64,000 nt of DNA. It comes from Amphiura filiformis (lineage: Eukaryota > Echinodermata > Ophiuroidea > Amphilepidida > Amphiuridae). Below are positions 55,701 through 64,000 of the stretch, one piece after another (the stretch's first letter is position 1; each line of letters opens with the position of its first letter). Below the pieces are notes generated by a model. That model saw only the letters and a list, made by a program, of their open reading frames with translations. It ran no database searches and was not told where the DNA came from. Made by a program: the position numbers and the translations under genes. The stretch covers positions 53,065,706 through 53,129,705 of the forward strand of contig NC_092636.1 of the NCBI RefSeq assembly GCF_039555335.1, written 5' to 3'.

Positions 55701-58700
55701 ATCACTCCAAATCTGTCTACATCGTAAGGATGTAAACAACATTTACAACAGGATTGTCATAGGGGTATTGTGGGAACACCCCCACACATTATAAGGATTA
55801 AAACAATATTTACACCAGGTGTCATGGGGGAATTGCGGGAACACCCATACATCCTAAGGATCAAAACAATATTTACACCAGGTGTCATGGGGAAATTGCC
55901 GGAATACACAGTATGACACACCCACAGTTCCCCCACACATTTTAAGTGCAAGGGGGAACACAACATCTGAAATAAAGATATCATCAGAGGGAGGGAGGCA
56001 CAAAATATTTGGGTGAATTCTCCCATTCCACCCTGGTGTAAACATTGATGAGTTTCTAATCTCCTTACCTGGATCTCTCCTATACACAGTTAGATCTCCA
56101 TTGGCCAGAGACACAAATACTTTGTTATCTAGATATAAAATACATTGCACAGCTGCTGGATGACGGATCTTGGTACGACTCTTCCTTGTCCGAATGTTAT
56201 CCATACACTGGTATATATGAATACTGCAAAATGGGCAAAACAAAAGAAAATGTATAATAAGTAATTCTGCACCAAAGTGTACTAAAAAAGGTAACGTTTC
56301 ATCCATTTGAACAATGTTTAACCTCAATATAAGCCCTGGCTCAGTCTCTGCTTGTTCTCATGAAATAATTGAGCTAACTTGAAATTCCCCAGGTTGGACT
56401 AATTGCACTTGGTTCCAGAACAAGAACTCAGGGAGCTGATACTGGCTGTGATGGTTTATTGGGGTATGTACACATAGGGTGTGCGCTTCTTAGCTGCACA
56501 TTTCTGGATTATGATGTATCTTGGGCTACAGTTTATAAGGGTTTATAACTGTGTCAATCATTTAATAATCAAATTACCACCACTTCCAATATACAACACA
56601 TATTACACATGGCCGGAATATAAATGAGTAACATATTCAACCTAATACAGCCCGCCTGGTGCTTAGGTCAGTCACTTTCAGGGTTCTCATTAAAACAATG
56701 AAATGCAAGTACAAAATAAAAATTTACTTTATTTATAAATATTAAAAATAACCCAAGCAAAATAACTCAGCAACAAAAGGGTAATTATCCAAAGTCCAAA
56801 TCCTAATCCTAATTAAGCCACAAGGTTCAGATGGTCATTTTAATTTAAAAAATAACAGAATTTGGACAGAGGGCACTTAGACAGTCACTTTAAAAATACC
56901 ATGGGCACTTATTAGGGTTGGGCGCTAATTAGGTCAAATACAGTAATTGACTTTCACAGGTCTGTAGCCATATAGCAAGCCACTACACCTGTGGTAGAAT
57001 ATAAGACAGTCATTTGAGCTCACTTCACATATTACTTTGCACCCCACCTAGCTGAGATTTTGAGAATTATGTTTCAATCTGTGTTTATGTTATGGGCTAA
57101 TTCACTTAAAACTGGGACAACTAACCAACAGCAGAAATTTATTTATATTTCTACTTTTACTCTATTTCTATTTTGATCATTATCAAAATAGTCTTGAATT
57201 ATGTGGTTTTGTTTATTCATGTATCAATCAATCCCACACAGTGTTGAAGTTTCATAGACCCACTGCACACACTGAGACTGATTTTAGATGGGCCTACTCT
57301 GGACCTACATTAGGCAATCATGGCAATATACCTGCTTTGTGGACACTGGACAGGGGTGCATCTGCACCACCGAATCAAGGTGGATAAAATTTTCCAATTG
57401 TCATGCTGATTTGTTACTAAAATTACTTTATTGGGACAAATGCATGTAAAAATTTTCACTTTAAATGCTAAAATGAGTACAATTTTGGCCTAAATAAAAC
57501 CAGGTCAAAAGAAGATGCACATTACAACTTTTGGTATTTTGAGCTGGGGATAACCTCCCCCCCCCCACTCCCTGGTCGGTATGCATGTTTGTGGATATGC
57601 ATGCAACATTGTTATCCAAGTCATCAATCATTTTCTAGCCAAATATTATGCAGTGAATCTACATAGCTTATAGTGGTTGATATATAATGAAGTCTTGAAT
57701 TAGGACTCTTGCAAAATCTAGACCTAACCTCCATAAGTACACCATCTACTGCTCATAACAACCTACTCCCCCTTTTACCCACCCTTATTGCATTAAGCCT
57801 ACTATTAATCTTCTGCTCATAGACACAAGTTCATAGCAACTACAACCTACAAATTATATGCCACCATTCCTTATTTCAAGCTGACATTGACACCATCCAC
57901 CACTGGTTCTCCAAAAACAATCTCACGGCTAATGCTTCAAAGACCAGGCTCATGGTCATTTCAACCAAGAAAGACCCCTTTCCCAACATGAGTCTTTATA
58001 TGAATAACCAGGTGATTGAAAGAGTTTCCTCAGTCAAGTTCCTTGGTATTCATATTTCTGACAACTTATCTTGGAATGAGCATGTCAATTTCATCTCTAA
58101 GAAAGCCAGAAAAACCATAGGCTACATTCACAGAGCATTTAATTGTGCCTCACCAACTATCCGGCGTTTGCTCTACTTAGCCCTTGTCCAACCAATTCTG
58201 GAATATGGCAGCATCACCTTCCATCCATTAAATGTCACATTAACCAACAGGCTTGAGTCCACTCAGAGATTTGCTTGCAGAGTCATTCTCCAATCCTGGA
58301 ATCTCTCTCACGCAGACCTTCTCTGTAAATGCAATCTCCCAAGCCTGTCTAAGCGTCGTGACATTGCTGCCCTTAGCCATCTTTTTAAGATCCTCAACCA
58401 CCTCTGCTCTTCTCCCAATCCATTCAAGCCCCACCCCAAGACCACTCTCCGCAATCTCAACAGCCTCTCTCTTGATACACCTTTCCGAAGGCTCACACTC
58501 TGCCAAAGGTCTTTTTACCCATATGTTCCCACCTTGTGGAACTACCTGCCCGAGGATGTTGTCAAAAGCACCTCCCTACCAGCCTTTAAATCTGCTGTTT
58601 GTCTCCACCTCGTGTAGTCATTTCGTTTGGTCTCCTTTATTTCTCCATTCCACCTGTCCTTGTCCTAATTATGTATTTTTTATTTTGTTTTTGTTTTTGA

Positions 58701-61700
58701 TGTAATGGGCATCCCTTTAATTTAGTGATTTCACTATTGGGTTTGTCCAGGCTTTCTAGCCTATTGTTATAAATAAATAAAAAATAAATATTCATACTTG
58801 AAACCACCAACTTACCATCCATCCTCTGTTCCTAGCCACATGGTAGGTTGCAATGCCTCTATGTCATCTCTTTCAAGTTCTCCTGATGAAAAATTACCAG
58901 ACGTTCTGTCTACATCTTCATCAGCTGCAGAAGACATAAAAAGACAAATTAAAGTTACTACATAAATGGAAGCATTACTTTAATGGTTATACACAAAGGG
59001 TCAGTCAATATTTACACCAAGGGGGTGGGGGATTTAAGAGGATAGAACTGAATGAAAAAATTTGGATGCTACAGAAAATCCTCCACTTATGTGCATCCAG
59101 TGTACTAGGGTTAAGATTTATAATTTATTTACTAATTTAGTACCCTTAAATATAAATGAAATGTTTTCTACAGCACCATCCCTGCTTATTTGCCTTCCCC
59201 ATTGAAATAAAAGAAACATAAACAACAATAAAACTATTGGGAAAAACTTTTCTTCTGCACGACAGTGGACAACTTCATGTTCCCCAGTTAGGATTATGGT
59301 AAGTATGAAGGTTTGGGTAATGTCAAATAAAACTAATTATTTTCTAGATACATTTAATAATACCCTTCACACTGTGCAGTTTTCAGAATAAAGCATAGGA
59401 TTTAATGGGTATTCCAGAGTTCATGCCTTATAAACCAGTGTGGAGGAGGCGACATCACAGGCAAGCCAACATGGTGGAAGGGATAGGAGGAAAACATATC
59501 CATAGGCTCATGATACTGACCAATACAAAATAAACTAATGTGTCATCTATGACTTGTACTATATTTTTTCACTGACATCATTGGGCACAAAATTATAGTT
59601 CAAATACTTATAAACCAGTGTGTAGGAGGGGACATCACAGGCAAGTCAACATGGTGGAAGGAAAATATATTCTTAGGTGCATGATACTGACCAGCACAAA
59701 ATAAACAAATCATTTTTGACTTGAACTATATATGTGACGTGTCATGTCAAAAGGAGACACTTTTGGGCAGGATCGTAAATGGAGAAATAGCCAAAAAATT
59801 GCCCGGGGTGATTTTTTCACAATTTGAGTTTGTTGCAAATTTGGGATGCTATTGTTGTTAAAAATATTGTCTGATAATTTCACACCGGAATATAACTGGC
59901 ATCTTTTATTTTTTGAGACAATTTTCAAGAAAATTCCTACTCTCAACATTGTCAATATCTCAATTTCCAATTTTATAATACCATAACTTACGAACTCAAT
60001 ATCTTCGCTTAGGAATGTGCGATTTCATTGAGGAAATCGGCGTTGTGGAGCAAAATATCTCTTTATTTAAGATATGTAAAAACATCAAAATCAATAACCT
60101 GCCCAAAAGTGTCTCCTTTTGACATGACACGTCACATATTTGTCACTCATATTTATCATCTATACTTTCTGTAAGCAGGGTAATCACATCTATGAAACAC
60201 TGATCTCTCTGGGGCCCTGAAAACCATATTTTCACCATATCAAAATATAATGGCACAAATTTGCCAAATGATACAAATATTGGGAAATTATGCCACAAAA
60301 TAATAGTTAATACTTAATTGACCAGTGTGTAGGAGTGGAAGTTACAGGTAATTCAACATGGTGGAAGGGGTGGGAGGAAAATATATTCATAAGCTCAATA
60401 TACTGAAAAGTACAAAATAAACAAATTGACTTGAACCATATTTTTCACCGTATCAGGAAGTTTATGGCACAAATTCACCAAAAATTAAAACCAAATAATA
60501 AGAAACATCCCAGCAAACACACAAAGATGTTTTCTTAATGTTATAAACATGTTCTGGTTTTGCACAAAATATTTTTATAACATTTATATGTTGTATCATA
60601 CACAGGTCATGAAAACATTTTTAAATGCTTTATATGAAAAGACACTTCAACAGCATTTTAAAATGTCAAAATGTTATTGTAAAATATGTTTTGGCAAAAT
60701 ATTTTGTCAACAATTAAATGACATTATTTCAGAACATTTTAGAGCAAGTTTTCAAAAATATTTTTAAATGTTACTAAAATGGTGAATACATATATATTTC
60801 CAAATATGGAATTTGACATTAAAACGTTTATAAAACATTTTTGTGTTTCTTTGATTTTGTGGGACAGTTTACATTTTCCTGTCTCGGGGAGACAAGATAT
60901 TTGTAGACAAGAAATTTGTTTAGTCAGAGTTATTCGATTGAGGATGCACCGGCACTACATCACTGATACTGATCAACTTTCCACCAATGGCAAAATTGAA
61001 TTCAGTTAACAGCTAGTACCTAAATTTGATTCAACACATAGTCACTAAATTGGATTCACTGCAGAACACCTGAATTGGATTCACTACACTGTTACTAACT
61101 ACATTGGATTCACTACAGACACCAATGGGATTGTGACTGTAGCAACAATGCTTTCTCAAAGACTTCAAATTAAGCTGGTATTATATGAGAGTGCAGTAAT
61201 AAGATTGTACACAAATAACAGATATTTAGGTCGAGGACACATTGGAGCTATTTTTTTCAAATGTATTACATGTAGGACATGAGAAACTGCTCCAGATGTC
61301 AGTATAATATGACGGTGTCATCATCCAGTTATCTTTTCATCCAATTGAGGTTTCTTTAAAGAGGCTAAAAATTGTATGAGTATATGGGTGCGGGGTGTAT
61401 GTGCATGGTGGTGCATTATGCAATTATACTTGAACGCGGACATTTTTATGAAACTTAATTGAAAACATTCCTCTTGGGAATATTCATAGCACTCTATTGG
61501 TGATATCAACCACCATTCATAACAAAATTGTACGTGTATCAAACTCCCAACATCCACAGTAATAAACGGTCAAAATTAGAAAAAAAAATATCCACATTGA
61601 ATAGTCCCTGTTTGGTGTTTTTGTGTGTGCAAATTGGACAGATTACATCTTCTCCACACTCACCAAAAGGGCAAGCAGAACACACCTTGCAGTAAATGGC

Positions 61701-63117
61701 TAGTCCAGTTGAATCTATACACCCCCTATGGACAACATGACCTTAATCTTCCACACAGGGAGTGTGAATTTCAAATGGGGTTACATAAATGGGTAGCTTC
61801 TTTTCACATCTAAACCCCCTATGTGGGAGATGAAAGTCGTGTCATCCATAGAGGGTGTATGGGTTTCAACTGGAATAGCCCAATAATTACATACAACTTA
61901 CCAGAACTTGCTTCTTCCATTGACATATCATCCACCTGTAGCCGCATATCAGCCGGTGTTTGTCCTATCACAGGGGAAGTGATCTCCTCATCCTCGTCGC
62001 TATCATCCGAGTCAAATGCCATGATGTCACTGGCAGCTTTGTTGATAGTAGGGACTTCTGTTGGAGACATTTCTGAGTTGGTTGTGGTAGAGTTGGAGGA
62101 ACAGTTTAGGCCTCGGAACTGGCCTGCTGTGATAGGCAACTTTGGTGGTCGCCCTCTTAAGCTGCGTCTGTTGAAAATAGAGAGATAATTTTGAAACAAT
62201 GGTGCTGTGGCAAAGATTGTAATAGCAAAATTAATTAAGCTTTACTTGGGGCGGCAGTGACATCAATACATGTTGAAGAGTTCATCTGTGTTTTGCACAT
62301 ATATTTGGGGATCTTAAATGCACTCACTTGTATGAGAAAATGTTTTGAGAGAACACTCATAATTTGAAGTTGTGACAATGCAATTCGCACTGACGTCACA
62401 GCCCTGCCAAGAAGAAAACCAGTAGAGCAGCTTTGTCATTCAACAACATGGTTCCGATTTCTTGACTGAAACCTTGTTTACACCCACAAGGCCAAAATTT
62501 GTAAGCTCAGGGTGTGAGTTGGGACTTTATTGACATGTGCAGTAACAAAAACCAAATAATTTTCACCTATCATAAGACGAACAAATACAGTTTCCTTTGA
62601 ATTTTCATTTGAAAATTATTTGATTGATACGCTAAATGGTTACAGAAAAAAAGCACACACAATTTAGATTGCCATGAAGTGTTACCAATAAAAATGTGCA
62701 TCTATTCTTAAAGTAAATATTTTGCAGACAGACTTATCTTAGCTTAGGGCAGAAAAGTTATATTAAATAAAAATGTCTGCCAACCAACTCTCAATTGGTT
62801 TTAACCAGAACAGATCTATATTTGTCTGCTGTCTTACCTTAATACACTTTGTTCCTGCACACCAGGTACCGGGGCTATACACAAGATCCTAGCGGAACAA
62901 ACTGATATACAAAAGGCTACCGTCGGCTCTGGTGTCAAGCTCAGCAAGCACACTTGGCCAACATAACCATCGCTATTGCACACCCATACATCCCGAACAG
63001 AGTTGCTCATCGTACCCAAAGAGGGCGCTGCACATGAGAACTGCATGCCGCTTCGTGTCTTCATGATGGGAATAGGGTACAGGAATAAAGGTGGAAAATG
63101 GTCCTTTGAACGGGCAG
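52296..63117 (-). CDS. MAPK8IP3: JIP3/JIP4-family scaffold (MAPK8IP3/SPAG9/Sunday driver), C-terminal half, 7 exons
   Basis: Exons (minus strand): 63117-62838, 62167-61902, 58924-58816, 56223-56069, 54709-54561, 53600-53426, 52768-52296. Together 1607 bp, about 535 codons to the stop; all phases agree. Family-typical motifs in order: DVWVCNSDGYVGQVCLLSL and ARILCIAPVPG; an acidic linker FDSDDSDEDEE; PTMWLGTEDG; VQCILYLDNKVFVSLANGDL; MVAVCGKIWCGCQNNILVVD; GVWISLQSSAVVRLYHATTY; LRITALLICKDLLWVGTSAG; GGDGYEDF and a final HLLLWQV. These make the C-terminal WD40-like propeller. Known of the family: adaptor between kinesin-1, dynein/dynactin and vesicle cargo, and JNK pathway scaffold. The N-terminal coiled coils should lie beyond position 64000. 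JIP3 versus JIP4 cannot be decided; one ancestral gene is likely. Confidence 0.93.
52827..52965. repeat. foldback in the last JIP intron
   Basis: GGGATGAAATCAATACTCGA on the left is inverted as GGGATGATATCAAAACTCAA on the right, with inner arms CCGGTTTC and TTCTATTGTT/AACAATAGAA. Nearly the whole 139 bp can fold. Confidence 0.7.
53426..53600 (-). CDS. MAPK8IP3: JIP exon
   Basis: Acceptor CTCTCCTCAG|CATCAA, donor CTAGCAG|GTAATG (phase 1). Encodes GWGVWISLQSSAVVRLYHA, one of the most conserved parts of the family. Confidence 0.93.
54561..54709 (-). CDS. MAPK8IP3: JIP exon
   Basis: Acceptor GTGATGTAG|GTCATC, donor GTGGAG|GTAAGC (phase 0). Encodes HPWDINNPLTVTLGS and KIWCGCQNNILVVDP, a propeller blade. 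Confidence 0.92.
54782..55211. mobile_element. MITE with about 80-bp inverted ends and a nested inverted pair, JIP intron
   Basis: Outer arms share CAATCACAACATTATG, then TTATATGTTAG and AATCACATGGTTT. Inside, CAAACTCATATTGACCATAA (about 54984) is inverted at about 55099-55118, suggesting a second element within the first. Confidence 0.65.
55518..55592 (-). repeat. tRNA-Ala(GGC)-like SINE head in a JIP intron
   Basis: Minus strand: A-box-like TGGCAAAGTGTTGCC, loop TTGGCAT giving anticodon GGC, B box GGTTCGAATCCCA. Stems pair poorly, so a SINE head or pseudogene, not a working tRNA. Confidence 0.4.
55728..55925. repeat. three tandem copies of a 65-70 bp unit
   Basis: The unit contains AAACAATATTTACACCAGGT followed by GTCATGGGG and ATTGCGGGAACACCC; copies start near 55728, 55792 and 55857. 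In the intron after the JIP exon at 56069. Confidence 0.75.
56069..56223 (-). CDS. MAPK8IP3: JIP exon
   Basis: Acceptor CATTTTGCAG|TATTCA, donor GATCCAG|GTAAGG. Encodes IHIYQCMDNIRTRKSRTKI and the VFVSLANGDLTVY strand pair. Confidence 0.92.
57790..58793 (+). pseudogene. LINE 3' fragment (CR1/Jockey-like), antisense in a JIP intron
   Basis: The open frame to 58617 contains the end of a reverse transcriptase and its C-terminal domain: ADIDTIHHWFSKNNLTANAS, KTRLMVIST, VKFLGIHISDNLSWNEHV, LALVQPILEYGS, and LWNYLPEDVVKSTSLPAFKS. The catalytic ADD region just upstream is corrupted (about 57815) and everything 5' is missing. After the stop comes a short 3' UTR ending in AAATAAATAAAAAATAAATA (58770-58793). 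Typical 5'-truncated copy. Confidence 0.8.
58816..58924 (-). CDS. MAPK8IP3: JIP exon
   Basis: Acceptor CTTCTGCAG|CTGATG, donor GATGGATG|GTAAGT (phase 2). Encodes DEDVDRTSG and PTMWLGTEDG. Too short for ordinary ORF calling. Confidence 0.92.
59440..60445. repeat. three dispersed copies of a ~110-bp unit
   Basis: Units at about 59440-59565, 59610-59730 and 60320-60445 share AACATGGTGGAAGG, GCTCATGATACTGA-like and CAAAATAAAC blocks. The interval between the second and third is interrupted by the MITE at 59731. Confidence 0.7.
59731..60138. mobile_element. 408-bp MITE with about 40-bp perfect inverted ends
   Basis: TATGTGACGTGTCATGTCAA followed by AAGGAGACACTTTTGGGCAG on the left is exactly inverted on the right. 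Lies in a JIP intron and splits the repeat cluster. Target duplication ambiguous (TAT). Confidence 0.8.
60509..60850. repeat. CCCAGCAAACAC-type repeat
   Basis: Starts CCCAGCAAACACACAAAGAT, then many AAAATGTT/AACATTTT modules. The right end (TTTTTGTGTTTCTTTG) is a poor match to the inverted left end. The 72-aa ORF is a repeat artefact. Confidence 0.5.
61020..61130. repeat. short degenerate tandem repeat
   Basis: TTGGATTCACTACA-type units recur four to five times at about 24-32 bp spacing. Confidence 0.6.
61698..61881. mobile_element. GGGCTATTCC-family MITE, full length, beside a JIP splice donor
   Basis: Left GGCTAGTCCAGTTGAATC, right TTTCAACTGGAATAGCCC. Its right end lies 20 bp from the JIP exon ending at 61902. 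Confidence 0.8.
61902..62167 (-). CDS. MAPK8IP3: JIP exon, acidic linker
   Basis: Acceptor TTTTCAACAG|ACGCAG, donor AGTTCTG|GTAAGT. Basic start (RRSLRGRPPKLP), then Ser/Thr-rich, then DSDDSDEDEE: probably a disordered loop between propeller blades. Confidence 0.88.
62838..63117 (-). CDS. MAPK8IP3: JIP exon (first in window)
   Basis: Acceptor TTTTTCAG|CTGCCC, entering with two bases of a split codon; donor TATTAAG|GTAAGA, phase 2. Encodes the WVCNSDGYVGQVCLL and ILCIAPVPG segment. Confidence 0.9.
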
Positions 63118-63180
63118 CTGAAAAAGAAAACAAACTTATGTTAATGTTATGGCCAAAAAAGTGAGTACTAGTGGTGAAAT

Positions 63181-63340
63181 GGGCTACTCCAGTTGAAATC
63201 ATTACACTATCTTCCACACGGGAAGTGTGAATTTCAAATGGGGGTTACATACCAGAATGGAGACTCCATTTGATATCTACACTACGTATGGGATAGGGCA
63301 TGTCTTCCATGGGGGTAAATGGATTTCAACTGGATAGCCC
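63181..63340. mobile_element. GGGCTATTCC-family MITE, JIP intron
   Basis: Left GGGCTACTCCAGTTGAAATC, right GATTTCAACTGGATAGCCC. Begins 64 bp upstream of the acceptor of the JIP exon at 63117. Confidence 0.75.
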
Positions 63341-64000
63341 AATGCTGGCCTTACCAGCCATAGCCAGCAAATGAACATTGCTGATCAAATTATTTTTCCA
63401 AGATAATTAATTCCAATGCCAGATCCCCCTTGTGATATTTAAACATTCTAAATTCTAGACTGTTTTACAAAAGCTTAATGATAGGTGGCATGGGCTTCTC
63501 TTGCAGACAGCTCTGGATACAGAATTATGACTTTAAATGTCTGTCTTAAAATGATTTTGTGCAACAGATTTTGTCCCCAATAAATCCAAAGAATTTTTAC
63601 AGATCCCTTTAACTGTTGTTTACGTGCAATATAACTGCCATTGCCCATTAGAAATATTACCGACTTGTTTTTCTAGTGCACGGTTAATTTAAACATTTCA
63701 ACTCTTTATTTATTGCGCACTTTATCATGATTTGAACAACATTTCCATAAAAACAGCTGCCACAAGAAAAACTACTGGCTACAACTTGTTTTTGTTTTGT
63801 TTTCAAATCACCACATAGCAATCAAGGCTGCCGAGTCATTCAATGACTAATTAGAGAATAATTAAACGCATTGTTTTGAAACCCAGGTCAAAGATGTTAT
63901 TGAGTGAATAGCCCATCTCATCTTTATTTAGAGTGTCTTTTATTTTTTTCATGATGTCCTTGTTTAGTGTTTTCCTTTTTGTCAGATCCCGATGGCTTCT
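63341..64000. other. JIP intron at the right edge
   Basis: No exon with credible splice borders was found; the next JIP exon presumably lies beyond 64000. Confidence 0.5.

Noticed and set aside
58240-58506. ORFs on the opposite strand of the LINE fragment
   Set aside because: Shadows of the plus-strand reverse transcriptase C-terminal frame.
63880-64000. Open minus-strand frame at the right edge as an upstream JIP exon
   Set aside because: Lys-rich frame but no usable GT donor follows, and no clear match to the expected family segment.

Overview
This is eukaryotic nuclear DNA from an animal, AT-rich and gene-poor. Coding sequence is split by introns with GT-AG (once GC-AG) borders, and most of the rest is non-autonomous transposons. 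Gene content (a CHIC1/2 orthologue, a TIMM8-type small Tim, and a single JIP3/JIP4-type scaffold gene) plus dense MITEs, CR1/Jockey-like LINEs and tRNA-derived SINEs suggests an invertebrate, most likely a marine deuterostome (echinoderm or hemichordate grade). That placement is inference; no marker here fixes the species.

Host genes. (1) CHIC, minus strand, is complete in five coding exons from 24985 down to 18177 (167 aa), with compatible phases at every junction and one GC-AG intron. (2) TIMM8, plus strand, 28423-28701, is an uninterrupted 92-aa ORF with both CX3C motifs. (3) JIP3/JIP4 (Sunday driver family), minus strand, occupies the right end. Seven coding exons from 63117 down to the stop at 52296 encode the C-terminal WD40-like half; the N-terminal coiled-coil exons lie beyond the right edge. 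The three proteins act separately: vesicle/plasma-membrane palmitoyl protein, mitochondrial intermembrane-space chaperone, and motor/JNK scaffold.

Layout. 1-4.1 kb: a Tc1/mariner-type foldback element carrying three later insertions. 4.1-18 kb: intergenic DNA or CHIC 3' flank with a probable LINE 3' end, a SINE and several MITEs. 18-25 kb: CHIC, whose introns carry PIF/Harbinger-like and hAT-like elements with readable target duplications. 25-28 kb: TTAA-flanked and hAT-like elements. 28.4 kb: TIMM8. 29-36 kb: MITEs, a TTAA element containing a tRNA-Asn-like sequence, and a second, inverted copy of the 27-kb element. 36.2-42.0 kb: a 51-bp satellite split by a broken LINE, itself split by a 585-bp TIR element. 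42-52 kb: intergenic DNA with MITEs and tandem duplications. 52-64 kb: the JIP gene, with an 18-bp minisatellite just past the stop codon and MITEs and an antisense LINE fragment in its introns.

I saw no CRISPR, operon, phage or other prokaryote-type system. The unusual content is the layered history of transposon insertions, several of which can be dated relative to one another because the pre-insertion site can be read.
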